64,000 nt of DNA, from assembly GCF_004006665.1 (NCBI RefSeq), contig NZ_QOCL01000003.1, positions 310,001-374,000 of the forward strand. The letters are read 5' to 3'. The position numbers were made by a program, and so were the translations under genes. Origin of the DNA: Halobacteriovorax sp. HLS (lineage in GTDB: Bacteria; Bdellovibrionota; Bacteriovoracia; Bacteriovoracales; Bacteriovoracaceae). Below the pieces are notes generated by a model, which searched no databases, was not told the DNA's origin, and worked only from the letters and a program-made list of their open reading frames with translations. Every line of letters starts with the position of its first letter. Position 1 is the first letter of the stretch. Positions 42,139-50,225 of the stretch are shown here, one piece after another.

Positions 42139-42678
42139 ATGAAAAAAATATACGTACTTATATTGTTATTTCTAGGCCAGCAAGCAATGGCATCTTTAGC
42201 AAGAATACATGCGCTCGATCATAGCGGTGAAAGGATTGACATAGATACAGCAAAGAATAAAACGACTGTCCTTATTTTTATTTCAGCTCAGTGTCCATGC
42301 TCTGATTCACATATTGAAGAAATTAAACGCTTAAAGAAAAAGTATTCAAATGTTAAATTCTATGGCGTTCATTCAAACTATACAGAATCTAAGTCTGTTG
42401 CAATAGAGTATTTTAAATCTAAGAAAATTAATTTCCCAATTATTCATGATAGTGAATCTTCTCTAGCAAAGAAATTAGGAGCACTTAAGACTCCGCATGC
42501 ATATATTTTGCAAGCTCAAGGAAATATCGTATATCGAGGTGGTGTTACTAACAGATCTAATGCTCTTAATGCTACTAAGTTTTACCTTGATTCAGCATTA
42601 TTAGATATAAAAGAAAATCGAATGCCAAGAACTCCTATGAGGAAAACTCTAGGGTGCTATATCGCTTTAAAGGATTGA
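42139..42678 (+). CDS. Thioredoxin-fold protein with a CPC active site
   Basis: The 179-residue product has a short signal peptide (LILLFLGQQAMAS) and a thioredoxin-like fold of the redoxin type: VLIFISAQCPCSDSHIEEIK (Cys52 and Cys54), VKFYGVHSNYTESK, KINFPIIHDSESSLAKKLGA, KTPHAYILQAQGNIVYRGGV (cis-Pro region). CPC redoxins occur beside copper and cytochrome assembly genes; SCO-like roles are analogous but the motif here is CxC rather than CxxxC. It heads a set of genes ending in a sensor kinase and regulator. Confidence 0.8.
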   Translation: MKKIYVLILLFLGQQAMASLARIHALDHSGERIDIDTAKNKTTVLIFISAQCPCSDSHIEEIKRLKKKYSNVKFYGVHSNYTESKSVAIEYFKSKKINFPIIHDSESSLAKKLGALKTPHAYILQAQGNIVYRGGVTNRSNALNATKFYLDSALLDIKENRMPRTPMRKTLGCYIALKD

Positions 42679-42680
42679 GT

Positions 42681-43184
42681 ATGAGTAAATTATTATCCTT
42701 TCTTTTTTTACTTTTTCTTTCTAGCTGTGGTGGAGAACCTCTTTTTTCTTCTTTAAAAGAGAAGACCAGTAACGATCAAGCATTCATCGAACAGGTACGT
42801 AACAATAAAGTGATGAAGTGGGCAGGTGACACTCGAATAAGTTTTGCCATTTCGTGGAAGGAGGGCCCTGAGTTTGGAAGTAAGTCATCTATGGTTATAA
42901 AGTTTTGGGACTCCTATCAGAATGACTTCTTTGGACCATACGAGAAACTGAGTGATAAAGTATGTGCCTTTCTTTGGATGAAAATGCCAGATGGAAATGA
43001 ACATGGCTCTTCACCAATTAGTATTATTGAAAATGAAGACTCTTATTTCTTTGATGATATCTATTTTATTATGGCCGGTCGATGGGAATTAAGGATAAGG
43101 ACGATCGACAACGATATGAATTGTAGTTCTATTAAAGATTCACCTTATATTCATGAAGAGATTCTTAGTATTCATGTTAAATAG
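42681..43184 (+). CDS. FixH/YtkA-like small lipoprotein
   Basis: Starting at the ATG at 42681, which has AAAGGA upstream, the 167-residue product has a lipobox (FLLFLSSCGGEP). Mature segments IRNNK-type helix, SWKEGPEFGSKSSMVIKFWD, MPDGNEHGSSPISI and MAGRWELRIRTI match the protein at 39716-40126, so this is a paralogue in a lipid-anchored form. The longer frame from 42654 overlaps the upstream gene and is less likely. It starts two bases after the thioredoxin-fold gene. Confidence 0.78.
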   Translation: MSKLLSFLFLLFLSSCGGEPLFSSLKEKTSNDQAFIEQVRNNKVMKWAGDTRISFAISWKEGPEFGSKSSMVIKFWDSYQNDFFGPYEKLSDKVCAFLWMKMPDGNEHGSSPISIIENEDSYFFDDIYFIMAGRWELRIRTIDNDMNCSSIKDSPYIHEEILSIHVK

Positions 43185-44088
43185 ATTTCTTTTTATATAT
43201 TTCTTTTTTTGTCTAAAGGTTTTTGCTGGAAGTTGTTGTGGCGGAGGCGGAGGAACTACTCAAATAATGCTTGGTGATACTGATAAAGTCTTTAGGGTCA
43301 GCTATTTTGATAGAACTATTTTAGCTGATACTGGCGAAAGTCGATATTTATCACTAAGATCAGAATCGGAGCTTGAATCTCTTAGATCAATTAATCTCTC
43401 TAGCAGTATACGTTTTAATGAATATTTTCAATATGGTCTTCAGTTTAAGGTAATAGAAAAGACAAAAGAGATTAATCAACAAAGGCACAGTGAGAGTGGT
43501 TTAGGGGATAGTGAATTTAACCTTGCTTATGAATTTATGCCTGAGTATTCAAGTTCTTCCTTTATATCTCAAGGCTTCATTTATTCAAAAATTCAGATAC
43601 CTTCTGGAACATCTCTTTTTACAACTAAGAGAAATGATACTCTAGACACATTTGGAACTGGTCATTACTTATTTAGTCTTGGCAGCATATTTACTAAAAG
43701 ATTCAGTAAGGGATTAACTAGTGTGACTCTTGGGCTTTCATATAGGCCAGGAAGAACATTTGAAAGAACTCTTATATCTGATAGTGAGCTACGAACATCC
43801 TCTTCTTTAAATTATGATTTATCCATTAATCAGAGTTTAGATATATCAAATTCATTGTCATTAGATTTCGCGATATCAAGAACTTATATTTCAAAACTAC
43901 CGACTTCTTCATTATCTAGAAATAAACTATCTTCTAGCTTAAATAGTGCCTCATTTGGTGGTTCTTATAACACAGAGCTGTATACATATTTAATTACATA
44001 TATAGATGATTTTCTTATCGGATCGAGTTACAACACTATTCTTGCTCGATCAATAAAGATGGAAATTATGAGAAAGGTTAATCTCTAG
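43174..44088 (+). CDS. Exported barrel-like protein with N-terminal Cys-Gly cluster
   Basis: From the ATG at 43174 (overlapping the previous stop by 11 bases) the 304-residue product has a signal peptide (FLFIYFFFCLKVFAG) and then SCCGGGGGTTQIMLGDTD, a Cys pair in a Gly-rich loop that could bind metal. The rest is strand-like, with SGLGDSEFNLAYEFMPEYSS, SVTLGLSYRPGRTFERTL and similar segments typical of outer-membrane barrels. An in-frame start at 43153 is possible. Position in the cluster suggests an outer-membrane channel or sensor; this is inference. Confidence 0.7.
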   Translation: MLNRFLFIYFFFCLKVFAGSCCGGGGGTTQIMLGDTDKVFRVSYFDRTILADTGESRYLSLRSESELESLRSINLSSSIRFNEYFQYGLQFKVIEKTKEINQQRHSESGLGDSEFNLAYEFMPEYSSSSFISQGFIYSKIQIPSGTSLFTTKRNDTLDTFGTGHYLFSLGSIFTKRFSKGLTSVTLGLSYRPGRTFERTLISDSELRTSSSLNYDLSINQSLDISNSLSLDFAISRTYISKLPTSSLSRNKLSSSLNSASFGGSYNTELYTYLITYIDDFLIGSSYNTILARSIKMEIMRKVNL

Positions 44089-45245
44089 TGGATTTTATAA
44101 GTAAGTATTCGACAATTAGTTGGCTCGTTAAGTTTCGCTGGATGGCCATCTCCTTTCAGTTGCTGGCCTATTTCTTTGGTATAAAACTTGGCTATATCGA
44201 GAATGATTCAATTTACTTCTATTTATCAATTATAGGTATTTCTACAATATTTAATATTGATTTTATTTGGAAGAAGTTTTCGTTCTACTCAGGATCGTTC
44301 TTTCATGTTTGCTTAGATCTAATATCATTTACGTTTCTAATTTATTTCTCAGGTAGAATGCATAACCCTTTTTGGCCATTGATCTACTTACATGCTGGTA
44401 TTGGTGCCATACTTGTTGGCAGAGTACGTTCTCATTCATTCTTTATTATGCTTTGTCTTTCGATGTTCTTTATTCAATTCTCTTCACATAGTTATCACTT
44501 TGCTATCACCTATACTATGTTACCTCAATGGATTATTCTCTTGAGTGTTTGGTTTTTAACTAGAGCGGTTGGAAATTTACTGTCAAGGCAAAGTAGGGAA
44601 ATATCTCTTTTTGAGCAACGAGAAATGAATTTCCAAAAACTTAAGTCTATTGGCTCGATCTCTGCGGGGATACTACATGAGCTTGGTACACCACTTAATA
44701 CAGTTCGCCTAAAAGTAGATAAGTTATATGATCCTAGTAATAAAGATTTTCAAATATTGAATCAAGCACTTTCCCAGTGTGAAGAAACAATTAGTAAAGT
44801 GAACTCGATTCAAAATGACTCGAGACAGACACTTCAGAGTCAGGACATTGTAAGTTTTGTGAAGAACTTCCTTGCTGCAAGAAATGATAAAGGTATTCAT
44901 ATTAGTTTGACTGGGGATCGTGAGGCGAGATGTTTATTTTCTAAAATAAGTCTTTCGATAATACTAAGCGTTCTAATTGATAATAGTATCGATGCTAAAA
45001 GTTCTATTGTTGAAGTGAATATATTAAGAATTGAAGATAGGGTAAACCTATTTATAAGCGATAATGGATCCGGTTTCGATGATTTTATATTGGAAAACCT
45101 AGGCTCTCCGTATATAACAACCAAGGGCAGAGGTCATGGTCTTGGTCTCTTTTCGACCAAAATGAATATTGAAGCTATGGGCGGATCTTTAGAGATATCA
45201 AACTCACAACATGGAGCCGTCGTAATGTTAGAGTTAATAAGTTAG
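44088..45245 (+). CDS. RegB/PrrB-like redox sensor histidine kinase
   Basis: The 385-residue kinase starts at GTG overlapping the previous stop by one base. The N-terminal half is membrane-spanning and contains FSGRMHNPFWPLIYLH (about residues 88-103), close to the GGxxNPF quinone-sensing motif of RegB. The H-box is ILHELGTPLNTVRLKV (His197), nearly identical to the RegB HELGTPLATI motif. DNSIDAKSS, DNGSGFDDF and GRGHGLGL form the ATP domain. RegB-type kinases sense the quinone pool and control respiratory genes. The known redox Cys linker is not clearly conserved. Confidence 0.85.
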   Translation: MDFISKYSTISWLVKFRWMAISFQLLAYFFGIKLGYIENDSIYFYLSIIGISTIFNIDFIWKKFSFYSGSFFHVCLDLISFTFLIYFSGRMHNPFWPLIYLHAGIGAILVGRVRSHSFFIMLCLSMFFIQFSSHSYHFAITYTMLPQWIILLSVWFLTRAVGNLLSRQSREISLFEQREMNFQKLKSIGSISAGILHELGTPLNTVRLKVDKLYDPSNKDFQILNQALSQCEETISKVNSIQNDSRQTLQSQDIVSFVKNFLAARNDKGIHISLTGDREARCLFSKISLSIILSVLIDNSIDAKSSIVEVNILRIEDRVNLFISDNGSGFDDFILENLGSPYITTKGRGHGLGLFSTKMNIEAMGGSLEISNSQHGAVVMLELIS

Positions 45246-45246
45246 T

Positions 45247-45768
45247 ATGAAGAATATTTTGATAATTGATGATGACATGCTTTTTGGTGAGAGCCTATGT
45301 GATTCTTTTAAAGATGAGGGGTTCTCATCTACCTATATTGAAGATCCAACTATTACGAACTTGTCCCCTGAGTTAGGACTGTTTGATACCGTGCTTATAG
45401 ATCTGAGATTGAAAGGTTTAACTGGAACAAATTTAATTGTAGATATTAAGCGATTGTGGCCAGGAGCCTATATTATTGTGATGACTGGCTTTGGGACCAT
45501 TTCGACAGCTGTTGATGCCATCAAAAAAGGTGCAGATGATTATATTACTAAACCTGTAACAGTCGAGAAGGTTAGGGCCCTCTTTGATAATGATGATATG
45601 GAAGAGAAACTCAATGGCCCTGTGACATCATTAGATCGAATTGAAAGAGAATATATTGAATATATTCTTGCTCAAGAAAGTGGAAATATCTCTAAGGCCG
45701 CCAAGAAGCTAGGTCTTCATCGACAAAGTTTACAAAGAAAATTAAAGAAATGGGTTCCGGACTCTTAA
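45247..45768 (+). CDS. RegA/PrrA-like response regulator with Fis-type helix-turn-helix
   Basis: The 173-residue regulator has a receiver domain (ILIIDDDMLF, phospho-acceptor Asp52 in LIDLRLKG, then VMTGFGTIS and ITKPVTVEKV) and a C-terminal helix-turn-helix YILAQESGNISKAAKKLGLH then RQSLQRKLKKW, close to the RegA DNA-binding domain. It starts one base after the kinase gene, so the pair is co-expressed. Targets are unknown; in Proteobacteria RegA controls cytochromes, hydrogenase and nitrogen genes. Confidence 0.88.
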   Translation: MKNILIIDDDMLFGESLCDSFKDEGFSSTYIEDPTITNLSPELGLFDTVLIDLRLKGLTGTNLIVDIKRLWPGAYIIVMTGFGTISTAVDAIKKGADDYITKPVTVEKVRALFDNDDMEEKLNGPVTSLDRIEREYIEYILAQESGNISKAAKKLGLHRQSLQRKLKKWVPDS

Positions 45769-46548
45769 CTATTTAAAACTTTCTATTGATATACCATATT
45801 TTTTTAGTATTTCTTCTAGTTCTCCAGACTCTTTTAATTTCTCTATACCGTCACTCAGGATTTGAGCATATCTTTGCGACTGTTTTCTATTCTTTGGAGA
45901 AAAAGCTATATATACTTTAGTGCTGGTAAATCTTTGTCCTGCTATTTTTATTTTATCTTTTAGATAAGGCTTTCGTTTCATTAACCATTTTAAAACAGCT
46001 TCATTTGCTATAACAGCACTTATTCTGTTGTTTAGAAGTTTGCGTATATTTCTCTCTAGAGGCATATCACCTGAGACAATCTGTATTCTTTGGAAATTTG
46101 TTTTATTAAGTGCAATGTAGCTATCAATATTTTGACCATAGGAATAGTCTCTGATAACTCCAAGGGTGACTTCATCAAGGGACTTTATTCCTGAGTACTT
46201 CCATTCATGATCCTTTTTTACAACGAAGACCTCTAATGATTCTCCTAAGTGGGTTGAAGGAAATACAAAATCTTCCGCATCACTTTTATAAGCACCAATT
46301 ATTCCGTTTATTTTGCCACTTCTTGCATCTAGAATTGCTCTAGACCAGTTAAGTGTTCTATATTCAAGCTGAATATTTTTAGATTCAAAAACCTTCTTTG
46401 CTATCTCAACCATATAACCCATTTTTTCAGACTTTTCTGAGCAATTGTAAGGACACCACTCGTCGGCCACGAGTTTTATTTTTTCATTAGCTAAAGTCGT
46501 CAGTATTAAGAAGAATTGAAAGAAGATTAATATACTTTTAGTTTTCAT
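45769..46548 (-). CDS. Periplasmic substrate-binding protein, family 3
   Basis: The 259-residue product has a signal peptide (ILIFFQFFLILTTLA) and the family 3 fold: IKLVADEWCPYNCSEKSEKM, GYMVEIAKKVFESKNIQLEY, GKINGIIGAYKSDAED and LEEILKKYGIS. There are no transporter genes next to it, so it could be an orphan sensor or a degenerate binding protein. It converges on the response regulator with adjacent stops. The ligand cannot be predicted. Confidence 0.85.
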   Translation of the reverse strand: MKTKSILIFFQFFLILTTLANEKIKLVADEWCPYNCSEKSEKMGYMVEIAKKVFESKNIQLEYRTLNWSRAILDARSGKINGIIGAYKSDAEDFVFPSTHLGESLEVFVVKKDHEWKYSGIKSLDEVTLGVIRDYSYGQNIDSYIALNKTNFQRIQIVSGDMPLERNIRKLLNNRISAVIANEAVLKWLMKRKPYLKDKIKIAGQRFTSTKVYIAFSPKNRKQSQRYAQILSDGIEKLKESGELEEILKKYGISIESFK

Positions 46549-46609
46549 TAACTAAGTATCAAGTATATTGTTATTAATGCGTATTTAATTTTTGTATAAG
46601 AATAGAGAC

Positions 46610-46636
46610 TGTAAGCTGCCAATTGAGCAGCTTACA
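46610..46636. terminator. Hairpin between the porin-like and binding-protein genes
   Basis: TGTAAGCTGC (46610-46619) pairs perfectly with GCAGCTTACA (46627-46636), loop CAATTGA, followed by TTTTT on the plus strand. It lies just beyond the stop of the porin-like gene on the minus strand. The T run favours termination in the plus direction, but the stem could serve both. Confidence 0.6.
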
Positions 46637-46647
46637 TTTTTAAGGAA

Positions 46648-47802
46648 TTAGAACCAGAAGTTAATACCTGATCCAATTTCCCAACCATCTTTAAAGCCTT
46701 CATATCCTACAATGTAGTTATTAGATGCTTGAGCTTTCCATTCGTACTTTCTCTCATAGAGAAATCCTACTTTAAAGTTCACTCTTTGGGCCAGCTTCCA
46801 TAAGACACCAACTTCGGCCTTATAGTTATTTGTCTCCACTTTATCACCATAGTTAGGACTCTTATTTCCGATTCCATTTGGTAGATTGTCTTTATTGTAT
46901 TGTTGAGTATTAACAAGTGCAAATTCTGTGTTGAATTGAAACTTTGTTATATTAGTCATTTGATATAGGAACTGAAATTGACCTAGTTGTTCATGTTGAT
47001 GTTCTACAGCGAATCTATCATTTGGATTGTTACTTACGTAAGCATAAACATATTCCCAAATAATTTCCCAGTCACCTGACTTGTACTTTCCTGAAAAGTC
47101 GAGGGCCCAGTTCTCGTTATAATCAATATCTCTGTCTCTATAAAGTCCACCGATACCGACAGTAAATCCTCTTCTAGGGTAGAACTCAAACTTATTCGAT
47201 ATTCCCCAATCTTGTTTTGTATCAATCTCTTTTTCTGAAGAATATACGAGGTTCCCTTTTCCTGGATCAGTCGGGTTATCTGTTGTATAACCAACATTAT
47301 TATTCGTTGCACTTGGTTGAGCTGCGTCGGCATAAATACTGAAGTAGTTTCTAAAACCTTTCTTGTAACCACCGTAAGCAACTTCAGTCATAATTTTTCT
47401 ATCTTGATCTCTTAATCCATGAGTAGTCCCTAAAATAGAACCTCCGTCACCATAATGAGACTCTAATATACCGTAACTCATTTGGTGAAATCTAATCTTC
47501 CCTTTACCCATTGAGAATTTCCAGTCTCTTTGAGGGTTCCAAGTGATTAATGCTTCTTCGTAGAGATTATTACTTTCTTCAAGTCTACCATCTAGGTCTA
47601 GTTTAATTTTTGCCCCGAAATCTTCATGGTTGAAATAGAACTTGAGGTCAATTGTTCCAATTCCCATTTTTAGAGTCTGTTCTCTATGATCTACTTTTTC
47701 GAAAGTAAGAGTATTTAGAGCAACGAAACCTTTAACTTCTGTGTCAAGTGCAAAGCTGTTGAATGATAAAAGTGCTAGGATAAGAAAAGAGAGGTTTTTC
47801 AC
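46648..47802 (-). CDS. Outer-membrane porin-like protein
   Basis: I start at GTG (47802) because GGAG lies six bases upstream; an in-frame TTG four codons earlier overlaps that site. The 384-residue product has a signal peptide (FLILALLSFNSFA) and long alternating strands with many aromatics: VKGFVALNTLTFEKVDHREQ, DFGAKIKLDLDGRLEESNNL, EALITWNPQRDWKFSMGKGK, and it ends in GSGINFWF, a final-Phe barrel signature. It resembles porin or phosphate/pyrophosphate-porin-type barrels in strand style. Specificity is unknown. Confidence 0.8.
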   Translation of the reverse strand: MKNLSFLILALLSFNSFALDTEVKGFVALNTLTFEKVDHREQTLKMGIGTIDLKFYFNHEDFGAKIKLDLDGRLEESNNLYEEALITWNPQRDWKFSMGKGKIRFHQMSYGILESHYGDGGSILGTTHGLRDQDRKIMTEVAYGGYKKGFRNYFSIYADAAQPSATNNNVGYTTDNPTDPGKGNLVYSSEKEIDTKQDWGISNKFEFYPRRGFTVGIGGLYRDRDIDYNENWALDFSGKYKSGDWEIIWEYVYAYVSNNPNDRFAVEHQHEQLGQFQFLYQMTNITKFQFNTEFALVNTQQYNKDNLPNGIGNKSPNYGDKVETNNYKAEVGVLWKLAQRVNFKVGFLYERKYEWKAQASNNYIVGYEGFKDGWEIGSGINFWF

Positions 47803-47920
47803 TAAGTGCTCCAAATTTAAAATAAACTTGAGGCAGATTTAACATAGTAAAAAGCTTTATTAAAGTTAGAACTTTATTGGTCTGTTTTTGACGTTGTGCG
47901 TTTAGACTATTTACATAACA

Positions 47921-47941
47921 TAGAGGTCTTAGCGACCTCTA
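47921..47941 (-). terminator. Hairpin overlapping the end of the small lipoprotein gene
   Basis: TAGAGGTC (47921-47928) pairs with GACCTCTA (47934-47941) around TTAGC, which includes the stop codon of the small lipoprotein gene. The stem therefore encodes its last codons. Confidence 0.5.
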
Positions 47942-48084
47942 CATTTATCTATTAAATCAAAGTACTGATTTTCATCTGTGTAATAGTTTTCTGCACATGG
48001 GTCGTTTGCTATTGTTCTCTTCGTTGAACTAGAGCTGCAGGCAGTGATTGTTAGTGCTAAGAAAAGAAATATTATATTTTTCAT
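47929..48084 (-). CDS. Small lipoprotein (51 residues)
   Basis: A 51-codon frame starts at the ATG at 48084 with AGGAG five bases upstream. It encodes MKNIIFLFLALTITACSSSS, a perfect lipoprotein signal with lipobox TITAC, then a short tail with two Cys (DPCAENYYTDE and LIDKCRGR). Tiny lipoproteins of this kind are common near the envelope genes of this genome. A hairpin overlaps the stop. No function is known. Confidence 0.7.
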   Translation of the reverse strand: MKNIIFLFLALTITACSSSSTKRTIANDPCAENYYTDENQYFDLIDKCRGR

Positions 48085-48175
48085 CATGTCTCCTATTTCA
48101 CATTTTCGATCACATTACTTATCGTCATACTTTGAGTAAAAGTGAGAGAAAAAGCCCAAATTAGGGCCATTTCAA

Positions 48176-48451
48176 CTACTTAGAAGACTTTTTCTTCTTA
48201 TCCATATCACAGCTTTTGCCGTCACACTTCTTCTTGTCCATGTCACATTTATCTTTTTTACAGTCACCTTTTTTCATGTCACAAGACTTCTTGTCGCACT
48301 TTCTCTTATCCATGTGACACTTTTTCTTTCCATCACATTTCTTCTTAACCGAGCACTGCTTTTGGTCTTTTCCGCCACAATGTTTTTGACCTGAGTGATG
48401 TGCACAAGACGTAATAAATAAAGCAAAGCATAGTAGTAATAGTTTTTTCAT
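48176..48451 (-). CDS. Cys/Lys/Asp-rich repetitive lipoprotein
   Basis: The 91-residue product has a lipobox (LCFALFITSCAHH, Cys16) and then a string of short Cys-centred units such as KKCDGKKKCHMDKRKC and KKCDGKSCDMDKKKK. About 15 Cys occur in 70 residues, spaced by Lys and Asp. This looks like a metal-sequestering or redox-active surface protein, similar in composition to metallothioneins but membrane-anchored. A good GGAGA site precedes the ATG. The repeats are the only clear feature. Confidence 0.75.
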   Translation of the reverse strand: MKKLLLLCFALFITSCAHHSGQKHCGGKDQKQCSVKKKCDGKKKCHMDKRKCDKKSCDMKKGDCKKDKCDMDKKKCDGKSCDMDKKKKSSK

Positions 48452-48502
48452 GAAATCTCCTTTTTCAGTTTCTGGATATATTTTACTACATCCCGAAATT
48501 AT

Positions 48503-49336
48503 TTAAAGAGGTCTTTTTTTGATCATAGCTAAATCGAAGTACTTTAGAGTATCTAGGCCGCAACTTGTGCCACTTAGGTTTCCGAGACGATGTAATATGT
48601 CGATATTATTTGGAGGGTCAAATGAAGAGGATATTATAACTTTAAAATAGGCTTTTTCTATCTCGTCTATAGTGTCTGCGAGCGATAGGTTATAGGTAGG
48701 CTTCACGACTAGGAATTTACAAGATTCAATTAAATTTCTTTTGGAAATATTCTCATCTAAGGCCAATTCGAACTTCTCGCTAGCTTTTGAGCAAGACCAA
48801 TGTTCAATATCTATCAGAGGCTCTTCAAGGTATTCTATGTGCTTAGGATCAATACCTTGTAAAAGATAGTCCAGTTGCTCAGCTGTAAGAGAGCGATTTG
48901 CATCAAGTCTAAATTTTATAGATGTTAAATCAAGTTCAAATAAATAATCTAGCCACTTCTTTTCTTGCTCAAGACTATTTCTTCCTATCTTTAATTTAAT
49001 AATGTCACCTTTGGACCATTTATTAAGATAAGACTTCGGGTCTTGCGTAAGATCAATATAATCTAGTTTATTAATTTTAGAGCGGTCTGTATTGTTGAAG
49101 AAGTCTTTTCTTATAACATCTTTTGCAAATTGTGCGCTTGGTGTAATGGAAACTTTTCTATGGAAGTCTTCTAAGGCCTCTTCAAGAGACTCTTGATGAA
49201 GTCCGGGCAAAGGGGCTAAATCTACTTTTTTTCCAATTTCTTCAAGATCAATCTCGATCCACTTTCGTTCACTTATTACTACCTCACCAACTGTAATAGT
49301 GTTTTTTAGTGGGCAATGGCAAATAGAAAACTTCAT
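48503..49336 (-). CDS. menC: o-Succinylbenzoate synthase MenC
   Basis: MenC dehydrates SHCHC to o-succinylbenzoate in menaquinone synthesis. The 277 residues have the enolase-superfamily pattern: IIKLKIGRNS (KxK bases), FRLDANRS (metal Asp), YLEEPLIDIE (metal Glu), LALDENISK (third metal Asp) and LVVKPTYNL (catalytic Lys). It is last in the operon and shares one base with menA. The barrel is slightly short but all ligands are present. Confidence 0.9.
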   Translation of the reverse strand: MKFSICHCPLKNTITVGEVVISERKWIEIDLEEIGKKVDLAPLPGLHQESLEEALEDFHRKVSITPSAQFAKDVIRKDFFNNTDRSKINKLDYIDLTQDPKSYLNKWSKGDIIKLKIGRNSLEQEKKWLDYLFELDLTSIKFRLDANRSLTAEQLDYLLQGIDPKHIEYLEEPLIDIEHWSCSKASEKFELALDENISKRNLIESCKFLVVKPTYNLSLADTIDEIEKAYFKVIISSSFDPPNNIDILHRLGNLSGTSCGLDTLKYFDLAMIKKRPL

Positions 49337-50217
49337 TAGATATTCAGACCAATAGATAGAAGAACACAGAATATAAGAAGATACTTACCAGTATTTGCAA
49401 GAGCATTATTTAATTTCTCATCTATTGGAGCTGAGGCAATTTGCATCCATGTTTTTATAAATAGGTAAGTGCTAATAGTTGCTAGTGCCGACCAGTAAGC
49501 TTTGGAGCTTATCGCAACTACAAATGGAATAAAGCTTGAAGCACTAATCAATAATAGAGTTAGTAATCTTGCGCCCTTTGCTCCAACGAGAACGGCAACA
49601 GTTTTCTTGGTTGTCTTAGAGTCGGTTTGAATATCTCTAAGATTATTTATAGACATAATTCCAGCAGCTATTAGGCCAGGTCCGAATCCTGCCATAATGG
49701 CCAATTCAGAAGTCGTCCCGCTCAGTAAATAGTTTGTTCCCCAAACAGGGACTGGACCAAAGAATATAAGAGCGAGTACTTCTCCTAATGCGAAGTAACT
49801 CAACGGAAATGGTCCTCCTGTATAGGCGTATGCAAATAATATTGAAAGAAGGCCCGTTATAATAATGGGCATACCTCCCGTCATCATGAGATAGATTCCA
49901 AGTAAAAAAGAAATAATGAAAATACTGCAGAAGGCCTTTTTTACCGAGGAAGCTGCGATTAAGCCAGATTGTGTCACTCTTGTAGGTCCAAGTCGCGACT
50001 CATCATCTATGCCTTTTTTATCATCATAGTAATCATTTACTAGGTTCGTTCCAATTTGCAATAAGACAGCAGTTAGAAGAGTGAGAAAGAAAATAAGAAT
50101 ATTTATTTTGTTGCCCTCATAGTGAGCGATTGCTGCACCAAGAACTACCGGACCAACTGAGGCCATGAGCGTTTTTGGTCTTGTGGCCAAAATCCAATAT
50201 TTAAAATTCTTACTCAT
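49336..50217 (-). CDS. menA: 1,4-Dihydroxy-2-naphthoate polyprenyltransferase MenA
   Basis: MenA attaches the isoprenoid chain to DHNA in the membrane. The 293-residue protein has about eight to nine spans, an opening ILATRPKTLMASVGPVVLG, the Asp-rich NLVNDYYDDKKGIDD (about residues 60-74) and NNLRDIQTDSKTTKKT (second Asp-rich loop), both family signatures. The gene is eight bases after menD and shares one base with menC. Confidence 0.95.
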   Translation of the reverse strand: MSKNFKYWILATRPKTLMASVGPVVLGAAIAHYEGNKINILIFFLTLLTAVLLQIGTNLVNDYYDDKKGIDDESRLGPTRVTQSGLIAASSVKKAFCSIFIISFLLGIYLMMTGGMPIIITGLLSILFAYAYTGGPFPLSYFALGEVLALIFFGPVPVWGTNYLLSGTTSELAIMAGFGPGLIAAGIMSINNLRDIQTDSKTTKKTVAVLVGAKGARLLTLLLISASSFIPFVVAISSKAYWSALATISTYLFIKTWMQIASAPIDEKLNNALANTGKYLLIFCVLLSIGLNI

Positions 50218-50225
50218 AGGTTCGC

